A stretch of DNA of 64,000 nucleotides from Pseudohalioglobus lutimaris (lineage in GTDB: Bacteria > Pseudomonadota > Gammaproteobacteria > Pseudomonadales > Halieaceae): positions 86,217 to 150,216 of the forward strand of contig NZ_PKUS01000012.1 of NCBI RefSeq assembly GCF_002866825.1, read 5' to 3'. The notes under the pieces were generated by a model. It did not search any database. It was not told the DNA's origin and saw only the letters and a program-made list of their open reading frames with translations. Within the stretch, counting starts at the first letter, position 1; every line of letters begins with the position of its first letter. The position numbers were made by a program, and so were the translations under genes. This document shows positions 1 to 6,661 of this stretch, piece by piece.

Positions 1-516
1 GCCTGCCACCACCCTATGGACGACCTGCGCTGGCAGCGGGAGGGGGCTGATCAGGCCCTGCCCCCAGGGGCTGTGCGCCTCAATGATGGCAGCCTGGTCG
101 TGCTTATCGCGGTGATAAAGACGGGCAAGCTGGGCGAGGCCGGCGCGCTGGACAATGCGTTGCGGTCCTTGCATACAGCATCCCTGGAAAGCCGTGAGGC
201 AGTGGTCGCAAAGGCCCGCAGCTTACACGACTTGCTCGCCCCGATGGCTGAAAAACTGAGTGGCAGTAACTACGACAGCACCACCATGGAACGGCTGCGC
301 GGCGGCCTGTTGCAGCGCGCGGCCGCTGGGCAGTTCCGTCACTTTACCGCCGCTGAACAGGTGTTCCTCGGGGTGGAAACCCTGGGTCTGGCACTGGGCG
401 ATGCCGGGACTTACGAGAAGGCCATGGATGCCTGGTTCGAATCCGTGCGTGATGAGAACCGCTTTGTGCCCAAGCAGTTTGCGGTGCTCGCCGGGCAGGT
501 GGAGAAGGCCCTGTGA
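1..516 (+). CDS. C-terminal part of an unrecognised protein (cut by window edge)
   Basis: The reading frame is open to base 1, so only the C-terminal ~170 residues are visible; the ATG at 16 is an internal candidate, not a convincing start. The visible part is soluble, mostly helical and alanine/leucine-rich, with no membrane segment and no motif I recognise. Its TGA overlaps the GTG start of the downstream PP2C phosphatase by 4 nt (GTGA at 513-516), which implies co-translation with the phosphatase and FHA genes. Being upstream of a phosphatase/FHA pair, it could belong to a phospho-signalling or secretion-linked locus continuing to the left; the sequence alone does not settle it. Confidence 0.6.
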   Translation, partial: ACHHPMDDLRWQREGADQALPPGAVRLNDGSLVVLIAVIKTGKLGEAGALDNALRSLHTASLESREAVVAKARSLHDLLAPMAEKLSGSNYDSTTMERLRGGLLQRAAAGQFRHFTAAEQVFLGVETLGLALGDAGTYEKAMDAWFESVRDENRFVPKQFAVLAGQVEKAL

Positions 517-1538
517 ATGAGGCGGTTGTACTCAATGCCGAGGCGGCGACCGACGTCGGGCAGCGAGACCACAACGAGGACAACTGGCTGGTGGACCGTG
601 AGCTGGGTCTGGCCCTGGTTGCCGACGGGGTGGGTGGCCACAATGCCGGGGAGGTGGCGAGTGCCCTGACCTGCAGCACGATTTCAGCAGGGGTCGCCGA
701 GGGGCTGACCCTGCGCGAGGCGGTGGAGGAGGCCAATCGTTCGGTACGCGAGGCGATAGAACAGGGCAAGGGGCGCCAGGGTATGGCGTCTACCGTGGTC
801 GGCCTGCAATGCGACGAGTCCGGCTACCGGATCGCCTGGGTGGGTGACAGCAGGGCCTACCTGTGGGACGGCATGCTGCACCTGCTTACCCAGGATCACT
901 CTTTCGTACAGACCCTGGTGGATCAGGGCCAGATTACTCCCGAGCAGGCCAGGGTGCATCCGCGTAAAAACATCATCGTACAGGCCATTGGCCTGCAGCA
1001 AGAGGGTGACCTCGCGGTGGGAGAGAACCAGGGACAGTTGCCGCAAGGAGCGGAGTTGTTGCTGTGTAGCGACGGTCTCTCCGATGTGCTGGATAGCGGC
1101 GAGCTGGCTGCGATTCTTGGCCGGGACGAAGACCCGGCCAGCCGCTGCAAGGCAATGGTCCAGCTGGCGGTGGACAAGGGCGGTCAGGACAATATCACTG
1201 CGCTGCTGGTGGACTGCGCGGGCGCGGCCGCGAGCGAGGGTGAGGGCGCTCCCAGGACATACTGGCACTTCGATCCGCAAAGTGGGGAATACCATGGAAT
1301 GGCCACCGCGGCGGTGGAGTACAGCGGGGATACGGGACAGACGGTGGTGCGGCGTATTGCTCCTCGCGGCGCGGAAGACACCGTACAGAATTTCACGCCA
1401 GGCTCGGAGCCGGGAGTGAGCGGGGATGAACGTAAGGATGATACCGGCGCGCAAAGGTCCAGGCGGTTGAGGATCTTTTTGGGGGCAGCGCTAATCGTTG
1501 CAGTAATCCTTGGCCTGATCAGCCAGGGCGTAGTGTAA
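513..1538 (+). CDS. PP2C-family Ser/Thr protein phosphatase with C-terminal membrane anchor
   Basis: A 341-residue metal-dependent protein phosphatase that should remove phosphate from Ser/Thr of proteins. PP2C motifs occur in order: RDHNED (18-23), DGVGGH (38-43), GDSRAY (from 111), then SDGLSD and DNIT, supplying the metal-binding aspartates. After the catalytic domain (~1-240) comes a Pro/Thr/Gly-rich linker and one hydrophobic helix at the extreme C terminus, so the enzyme is probably tail-anchored with its catalytic domain in the cytoplasm. The start is GTG at 513, overlapping the upstream stop; the FHA gene follows after 12 nt. It is the likely partner of the Ser/Thr kinase at 5067. Similar phosphatases (PppA) control type VI secretion, but no such genes are visible here. 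Confidence 0.93.
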   Translation: MNEAVVLNAEAATDVGQRDHNEDNWLVDRELGLALVADGVGGHNAGEVASALTCSTISAGVAEGLTLREAVEEANRSVREAIEQGKGRQGMASTVVGLQCDESGYRIAWVGDSRAYLWDGMLHLLTQDHSFVQTLVDQGQITPEQARVHPRKNIIVQAIGLQQEGDLAVGENQGQLPQGAELLLCSDGLSDVLDSGELAAILGRDEDPASRCKAMVQLAVDKGGQDNITALLVDCAGAAASEGEGAPRTYWHFDPQSGEYHGMATAAVEYSGDTGQTVVRRIAPRGAEDTVQNFTPGSEPGVSGDERKDDTGAQRSRRLRIFLGAALIVAVILGLISQGVV

Positions 1539-1550
1539 AGAGGAACGAAA

Positions 1551-2594
1551 ATGAGTGAATTTACGGCGAAACTTGTCGCCAGTGACGGCGCAAGCATCGA
1601 GTTGTCGGGAGAGCAGACGGTGGGCCGGTCCCCCGACTGCGACATGGTCATAGATGATGGCCGGGTATCACGCGAACACGCACGGCTGCGCGTACAGAGC
1701 AGCCGGCTAACGGTAGAGGATCTGGGGTCCGCCAACGGCACCCGGGTCAATGAAACGCCGGCGGTGGGTGAGGTGGAGCTTGCCGATGGCGATATCCTCT
1801 GTTTCGAAAAGCACTGCTACGTGGTGGCGATAAGTGGCGGCGCAGCGGCAATGGATGCCACCGTGGTGGATATGGGCGCGACCGTGGTCGATGCCGGTGC
1901 CACTGTGGTCAGTGCGGCGCCGCCGGCAGACGAGGCGGTGAACAAGGAGCCCCCTGCCGCGGCCGTGAAAGCAGACCCGCCACCTGCGCCGCAGCCCTCG
2001 CCGTCGGCGGATGCGCCGGTGCCCGGCAGCTGGGTGGATGGGCCCGAAGAGGGCCACACCCGGGTGTTGGGGCTGGATGAACTGCAGCGGGAGAGCCCCG
2101 CCGGGCAGGCCATGGGCAGGGCCTCGGAGCTGGCTCACCTGCTGTTGCTGTCTGCCACCGGCGGTGAACCTGAATTACTGGAACTTGAACTCAGCGGCGG
2201 CGACAGTCCCGACGTGTGGGAGATCGGTCGTGAGGAGCGCTGTCAGATTTTGCTCGATGATAGCAGCGTATCCAAGCGACACGCCCAGCTGAGCCACAGC
2301 GGTGGGCGCTGGCAGCTGGTCAACCTGGTGTCTGCCAATGGCATCTATGTAAATGGCGAAAAACGCCTCTCTGCCTACCTGGGTGACGGGGATGAAATCA
2401 GCCTGGGAAATACCCGTCTGGTGTTTCATGGCAAGGCAGGTGGCAGCCCGGCGGCGAGCAAGAAACCGGCCGCTCCTGCGGCGGCCAGTGCAGGCAAAGC
2501 GACAAGTACGAAATCAGGGAGTGCTGCCTTGAAATGGACGGCCGGGGCGGTGCTGCTCGTCGCCGCCCTGTTGGTCCTGTGGCAGCTTCTTTAG
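1551..2594 (+). CDS. Double-FHA-domain membrane protein
   Basis: This 347-residue protein has two forkhead-associated domains, which bind phosphothreonine peptides. FHA1 (about 1-95) carries VGRSPDCD, SREHARL and NGTRVN; FHA2 (about 205-295) carries IGREERC, SKRHAQL and NGIYVNG, so both keep the Gly-Arg, Ser-x-x-His and Asn residues expected for ligand binding. The linker between them is Ala/Pro-rich and contains three near-copies of ATVVD (103-120). A single hydrophobic helix closes the C terminus. The start is supported by AGAGGAACGA just upstream. It lies 12 nt after the PP2C gene and is probably the phospho-reader of the kinase/phosphatase pair. The last 81 nt overlap the convergent lipoprotein gene. 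Confidence 0.92.
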   Translation: MSEFTAKLVASDGASIELSGEQTVGRSPDCDMVIDDGRVSREHARLRVQSSRLTVEDLGSANGTRVNETPAVGEVELADGDILCFEKHCYVVAISGGAAAMDATVVDMGATVVDAGATVVSAAPPADEAVNKEPPAAAVKADPPPAPQPSPSADAPVPGSWVDGPEEGHTRVLGLDELQRESPAGQAMGRASELAHLLLLSATGGEPELLELELSGGDSPDVWEIGREERCQILLDDSSVSKRHAQLSHSGGRWQLVNLVSANGIYVNGEKRLSAYLGDGDEISLGNTRLVFHGKAGGSPAASKKPAAPAAASAGKATSTKSGSAALKWTAGAVLLVAALLVLWQLL

Positions 2595-3449
2595 CTCCGC
2601 CAGGGCAGGCCAGGCCTGTAGCCAGCAGCAGCTGTGATCAAAGCCACTGACGGTGTGTGATGTTACCGGCAGGCCGGTTGCCTGTAGCCTGCGGATAAAG
2701 CCACTTGCGAGTGCGGCGGGGACGTTCTTGTCGTGCTCCCCGAAGTAATGCGACTGTCGCAGGCCAGGCCGCCAATGATGCTGGTCTGCGGGATTGAGAG
2801 AACCGGTCAGGGGGCTATAGCCGTGCAGTTCTGTCCATCGCTGGGTATCCAGTGGTGCGGCCAGGGTCACCACTTCGACCACTGCGGGGCTGACTGCGGC
2901 CACCAGCATGGCCAGGGTGCCGCCGCCGCTGAAGCCGATCAGCCGGATGGCGGCCTCCGGGTGCTGCCCGGCAAGGTCGGCCACTACCGCTGCAATACTG
3001 TCGCGCACTTCCCGGGAGTAGCGGGATGTGGTCCACAGAGAGGGCTCACAGGGTGTGCTGCCGGCAGCACTGTAGTAACAGGGGCGGCCGATATAGGCCG
3101 CCGGGCCAGGGTCTGCCAGCATCAGGTTCAGGCCCAGATGATGCCTGGGCGTCGGGTCCAGGGACACCTGCCCAGGACGGATGAAGGCGCGGCCATCGCC
3201 GCCGAGGTAGACACTGAGTTGCTCGACATCCCCGTCGGGGATGCGCGTGACCAGCAGGTGGGAGAACGTGGTGCCGGTAATATAGCCGGTATGGGCGTCG
3301 GCCCCGGCAGCCAGCGCCATTGCCTCATGAGTAGGGTTTTGGCCGCAGGCGGCACTGAGCAGAGTCAGCAGCAGGGCCAGCGCCCTGCCGCCAAGCTGCT
3401 CAAGCGGGGCCGGTTTCGCCTGCCGGGCTGGAGGGGCGGGAATTGACAA
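2514..3449 (-). CDS. Predicted alpha/beta-hydrolase lipoprotein
   Basis: A 311-residue protein with an N-terminal basic stretch, a hydrophobic core and a lipobox-like LSAAC (Cys 35), so probably an outer- or inner-membrane lipoprotein. The hydrolase features are a nucleophile elbow GFSGGG, a likely acid Asp in GEHDKNVP and a likely His in GFDHSCC; the substrate is unknown (esterase- or lipase-like). The start is assigned to TTG at 3449 because it precedes the signal sequence; no better start is visible, so the N terminus is uncertain. The gene runs against its neighbours and its 3' end overlaps the FHA gene by 81 nt, so it is probably a separate transcript and not part of the kinase module. 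Confidence 0.75.
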   Translation of the reverse strand: MSIPAPPARQAKPAPLEQLGGRALALLLTLLSAACGQNPTHEAMALAAGADAHTGYITGTTFSHLLVTRIPDGDVEQLSVYLGGDGRAFIRPGQVSLDPTPRHHLGLNLMLADPGPAAYIGRPCYYSAAGSTPCEPSLWTTSRYSREVRDSIAAVVADLAGQHPEAAIRLIGFSGGGTLAMLVAAVSPAVVEVVTLAAPLDTQRWTELHGYSPLTGSLNPADQHHWRPGLRQSHYFGEHDKNVPAALASGFIRRLQATGLPVTSHTVSGFDHSCCWLQAWPALAELKKLPQDQQGGDEQHRPGRPFQGSTP

Positions 3450-3452
3450 GAC

Positions 3453-3482
3453 TTAACTTCGCCTAAAATTTTGGTCTATGAT
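3453..3482 (+). promoter_or_regulatory. Candidate sigma70 promoter for the autotransporter gene
   Basis: TTAACT (3453-3458) and TATGAT (3477-3482) are spaced 18 bp apart and lie ~75 nt upstream of the GTG start. A second combination, TTGACA (3443-3448) with TAAAAT (3464-3469), has a short 15-bp spacer. The stretch is also the divergent 5' region of the lipoprotein gene. Confidence 0.4.
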
Positions 3483-3557
3483 AATAACCTGTCCGCAACT
3501 ACTCTGATAATCTGCGTTTAGCGGTTGCAGCGGTTAAAATAAAAATAGGAGTTCATC

Positions 3558-5027
3558 GTGAATAAGAAGCAAATAGCAATAGCGGTCTTTGGGGTGACGA
3601 TTGCTGCGCACTCACAGGCGCAGACACAGACACAGGATACGACGCTGGGCTCCGTGGTAGCAGGAGCGGACAACAGCACAGACCTGCAGGTGGGTACCGG
3701 TAATGTGGTGCAGCTGACCTGTGGCCAGATGTTGGATAAGTACCGTCCGGTGGCTGGCGATATACGCCCGGCGGAAACCGCAGAAGAGGATCTTTTTTTC
3801 CGCTGTAACGAAATGGTCACCACCGCTAATGCCCTGGCGAATAATGATGGCCCCACCGGTAATAACCTGGGCTGGAGCAGTGGGCAGCTCGCCGAGGCGA
3901 TGCAGCAACTCACCGGTGAGGAGCAGGTGTCCAAGGGCAGCCTGGCCTCGGAGACCTCAAACGGGCAGTTTGCCAATATCGGTATGCGTCTGGACGCTAT
4001 ACGTGCCGGGGCGCGCTCTACAGCCGGTGGCGTCAACCTCGCCATGAACGGCACGCCGGTGGTCGGCGGCAATGCCGGTGAGGAAGGTGACGGCCTGGGT
4101 TGGGGGTGGTTTCTCAACGGCGCCTACGGTTTTGGTGAGCGCGACGGCACTCAGGTTGAGGACGAATACGATTACGACTCCTATGGTGCCACTCTGGGCT
4201 TTGACTATATGTTCGATTCTGGCCTGGTAGCCGGCGTTGCCGCGGGCTATGCCGACTATGAGGTGGACTTTGACAACAGCAGGTCATCGCTGGCGGGTAA
4301 CTCGCTTACCTCCACTGTGTCGGGCGGTGGCTTTGAGCTGGATGGTTACAGTCTCAGTGCTTACCTGATCGGCAACCTCGGGCGTTTCTACGTGGACGGG
4401 CTGGTGAGTTACGGCAGTAACGATTATGAGACAGAGCGGGTGGTGCGCTACCAGGGCGCTGCCGACGGTTCTGGCCGCGGTCAAAATCTGGATATCGATC
4501 GCACGATGAGCGGCAAAACCGACAGTGACACCCTGGGCCTCGGTTTGTCTACCGGAACCACTTTTGAACTCGGTGGCTTTGACCTCGGTGTCGACCTGGG
4601 GCTGAGCTACCTGGACATTACCGTGGACGGCTATACGGAGAAGGATTCCGCTGTCAACGGCGGGCTTAACCTGGCTTACGGGGATCAGGATATCGAGTCC
4701 CTGGTTTCCACCCTGGGGGCGCAGTTGACTCGCAGCTTCAGTACGTCCTCCGGCGTTCTCGTGCCCTACGCACGCGCGGACTGGCACCATGAGTTCAAGA
4801 ACGATGCGAGAATGGTAGACGCGCGCTACGCCTCACAAGAGGTGGGCCAGTCTTTCAATCTTAACGTGGGCTCTGATGATCCTGACACGGACTACTTCTC
4901 CGTCGGTCTGGGTGTGGCAGCGGTGTTCGCCAATAATATTCAGGCGTTCGTCGACTACCGCACGACCCTGGGCCTTGAAGATGTATCCGCCAACCTCTTT
5001 ACCATTGGTGTGCGTGGGAGTTTCTAG
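3558..5027 (+). CDS. Autotransporter-domain outer-membrane protein with short passenger
   Basis: This 489-residue protein starts at GTG 3558, seven nt after AGGAG (3547-3551). An N-terminal signal peptide ends near the Ala-Gln-Ala of AHSQAQ. Residues ~25-185 form a short hydrophilic passenger or linker; residues ~190-489 match an autotransporter-type beta-barrel, with alternating aromatic/glycine strands and the terminal strand ending in GVRGSF (terminal aromatic, BAM recognition). It should insert in the outer membrane and expose or release the small N-terminal region. A large adhesin or protease passenger is absent. It lies 39 nt upstream of the Ser/Thr kinase gene on the same strand, so the two may be co-transcribed. 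Function within the signalling block is not known. Confidence 0.85.
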   Translation: MNKKQIAIAVFGVTIAAHSQAQTQTQDTTLGSVVAGADNSTDLQVGTGNVVQLTCGQMLDKYRPVAGDIRPAETAEEDLFFRCNEMVTTANALANNDGPTGNNLGWSSGQLAEAMQQLTGEEQVSKGSLASETSNGQFANIGMRLDAIRAGARSTAGGVNLAMNGTPVVGGNAGEEGDGLGWGWFLNGAYGFGERDGTQVEDEYDYDSYGATLGFDYMFDSGLVAGVAAGYADYEVDFDNSRSSLAGNSLTSTVSGGGFELDGYSLSAYLIGNLGRFYVDGLVSYGSNDYETERVVRYQGAADGSGRGQNLDIDRTMSGKTDSDTLGLGLSTGTTFELGGFDLGVDLGLSYLDITVDGYTEKDSAVNGGLNLAYGDQDIESLVSTLGAQLTRSFSTSSGVLVPYARADWHHEFKNDARMVDARYASQEVGQSFNLNVGSDDPDTDYFSVGLGVAAVFANNIQAFVDYRTTLGLEDVSANLFTIGVRGSF

Positions 5028-5066
5028 CGCTGGAGACAGACACTGCGGCCGCCAGGATGTGGTGAT

Positions 5067-6581
5067 ATGAAGATTCCGCCGCGCAGCGCGCACCAGGCTG
5101 AAGACCTGACCGAGGGCACCGTAGCGGATACGGTGGTCGACCCGACCCCGACCTCGGGCCCGGACACTGGGGAGCAGGCCACCGTCGCCGATACCCTGGC
5201 CACGCCACCAGTATCGCCTGGCGACGATGTGGTGGATCCGGTTCCCGGGGATATCATCTCCGGGCGCTATCGGCTGGAGCACCTGCTCGGTGAGGGCGGC
5301 ATGGGTCGTGTATTCCTTGCGGTGGACCAGCTGTACGAACGCGAGTTCAAGGATCGCCAGTCCAAGGTCGCTATCAAGTTTCTAGGCAGCCGCTTCGCCT
5401 CCCACGGCGTGGCGCGCATGGCCTTGCAGCGCGAAACGCGCAAGTCGCAACAGTTGTCCCATCCCAATGTGGTGCACGTGCTGCACTTCGACCAGCACCT
5501 GGGACAGCCATACATGATCATGGAGCACATCCGCGGTGAACCGCTGGATGAGCTCATTGCCGGTCGTGCCCGCGACGGCCTGCCCTGGGACGAGGCCTGG
5601 CCGATTATTGAGGGTATGGCGGCGGGCCTGTCCTACATTCACGGCACCGACCTGGTGCACTCCGACTTCAAGCCTAACAACGTATTCCTCACCACCGACG
5701 GCGCGGCAAAGATTCTCGACCTGGGCATCGCACGCGCCAATGAGAGCGCCCAACAGGGAGGGCAACAAACGGAATTTGACGCCAGCGCACTGGGTGCGCT
5801 TACCCCGGCCTACGCCAGTTGCGAAATGTTCGAGGGACTACCTCCTGGCCCTGAGGATGACGTCTACGCCCTGGCCTGCGTGAGCTATGAACTGCTGACC
5901 GGCAAGCATCCTTTCGCTAACATAGAATCAATCAAGGCCCGTGCGCAGGGCCTCAAGCCCGCGCGAGTGGCGGGGCTCAGTGGCGGTCGCTGGGCAGCGC
6001 TGGAGAAGGGGTTGGCGTTCAATCGCGCGGATCGTCTGGCCAGTGTGGACGCTTTTGCGGAGGGACTTAGCGGTGAGCGGGCTCGCCGCAAGATGGTGCT
6101 CGGTGGCCTGGCCGGGGTGGCCCTGGCGGCAACTCTTGCTGCTGCCGGCCTGGGGCTGTTGGCGATGAAGGCACCGGACTCTGAGCAGGTGTTTCTCGAT
6201 AGCCTGGTCACCGCCGGCAGCGAGCCGCTTACCCCCGAGCAGGAGTTGCGGGTACAACGTTGGCTGTCGCAGGGTGATGCCTACCTGGAAATCGCCCAGG
6301 CAGAATTTGCCGCCGGCGATTTTGCCAGCGCCCATCACATCCTGCGCGTCGGCGCGGACAATGCCTATAGCGCCTATGCCGGGGTGCTGGGCCTGGTGGA
6401 TTCTCCACAGGCCAGAGAAGGCATACTCGCTATTATCGATACCTATGCCGGGTGGGCCGATACCCTGGCGTCGCAGGGCGATGAAGGGGGAGCGGCTTTC
6501 GCTACCTGTGAGGGCCTGAAGATATACCCCGGGCACGATGACCTGAGTTCCCTGGCGCAGGAAATGTCCCTGGATTGCTGA
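5067..6581 (+). CDS. Transmembrane Ser/Thr protein kinase (Hanks type)
   Basis: This 504-residue protein has a Thr/Pro-rich N-terminal tail (1-63), a kinase domain (about 66-335), one membrane helix (about 343-367) and a ~135-residue C-terminal domain, probably periplasmic. Kinase motifs: glycine loop GEGGMG (75-80), Lys104 in VAIK, Glu123, catalytic loop HSDFKPNN with Asp200 and Asn205, and DLG (218-220) in place of DFG. HSD replaces HRD, so this is a non-RD kinase that may not need activation-loop phosphorylation. The N-terminal tail repeats TVAD/TVVD, resembling the Thr motifs in the FHA linker. With the PP2C phosphatase and FHA protein it forms a writer/eraser/reader set. The downstream caspase-like gene starts 80 nt later. 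Confidence 0.94.
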   Translation: MKIPPRSAHQAEDLTEGTVADTVVDPTPTSGPDTGEQATVADTLATPPVSPGDDVVDPVPGDIISGRYRLEHLLGEGGMGRVFLAVDQLYEREFKDRQSKVAIKFLGSRFASHGVARMALQRETRKSQQLSHPNVVHVLHFDQHLGQPYMIMEHIRGEPLDELIAGRARDGLPWDEAWPIIEGMAAGLSYIHGTDLVHSDFKPNNVFLTTDGAAKILDLGIARANESAQQGGQQTEFDASALGALTPAYASCEMFEGLPPGPEDDVYALACVSYELLTGKHPFANIESIKARAQGLKPARVAGLSGGRWAALEKGLAFNRADRLASVDAFAEGLSGERARRKMVLGGLAGVALAATLAAAGLGLLAMKAPDSEQVFLDSLVTAGSEPLTPEQELRVQRWLSQGDAYLEIAQAEFAAGDFASAHHILRVGADNAYSAYAGVLGLVDSPQAREGILAIIDTYAGWADTLASQGDEGGAAFATCEGLKIYPGHDDLSSLAQEMSLDC

Positions 6582-6593
6582 AGGCTCTACTAG

Positions 6594-6618
6594 CAGGCAC
6601 AGGTGCCTGGTCTATACT
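6594..6618 (+). promoter_or_regulatory. Operator-like inverted repeat and -10 element upstream of the caspase-like gene
   Basis: CAGGCAC-AG-GTGCCTG (6594-6609) is an inverted repeat with 7-bp arms, directly followed by TATACT (6613-6618), a good -10. No clear -35 is seen, which would fit an activator- or repressor-controlled promoter. It lies 44 nt upstream of the GTG start and could also act as a short hairpin in a kinase-caspase transcript. Confidence 0.35.
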
Positions 6619-6661
6619 GAAGCGATTGGCCAGGGAAAACTCGAATAACAGGAGGAACCCC

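Noticed and set aside
1..5066. Type VI secretion locus (PppA-Fha-PpkA style)
   Set aside because: Only the regulator types match; no tss structural gene is in the window, and the kinase is followed by a caspase-like gene. It cannot be excluded to the left of base 1.
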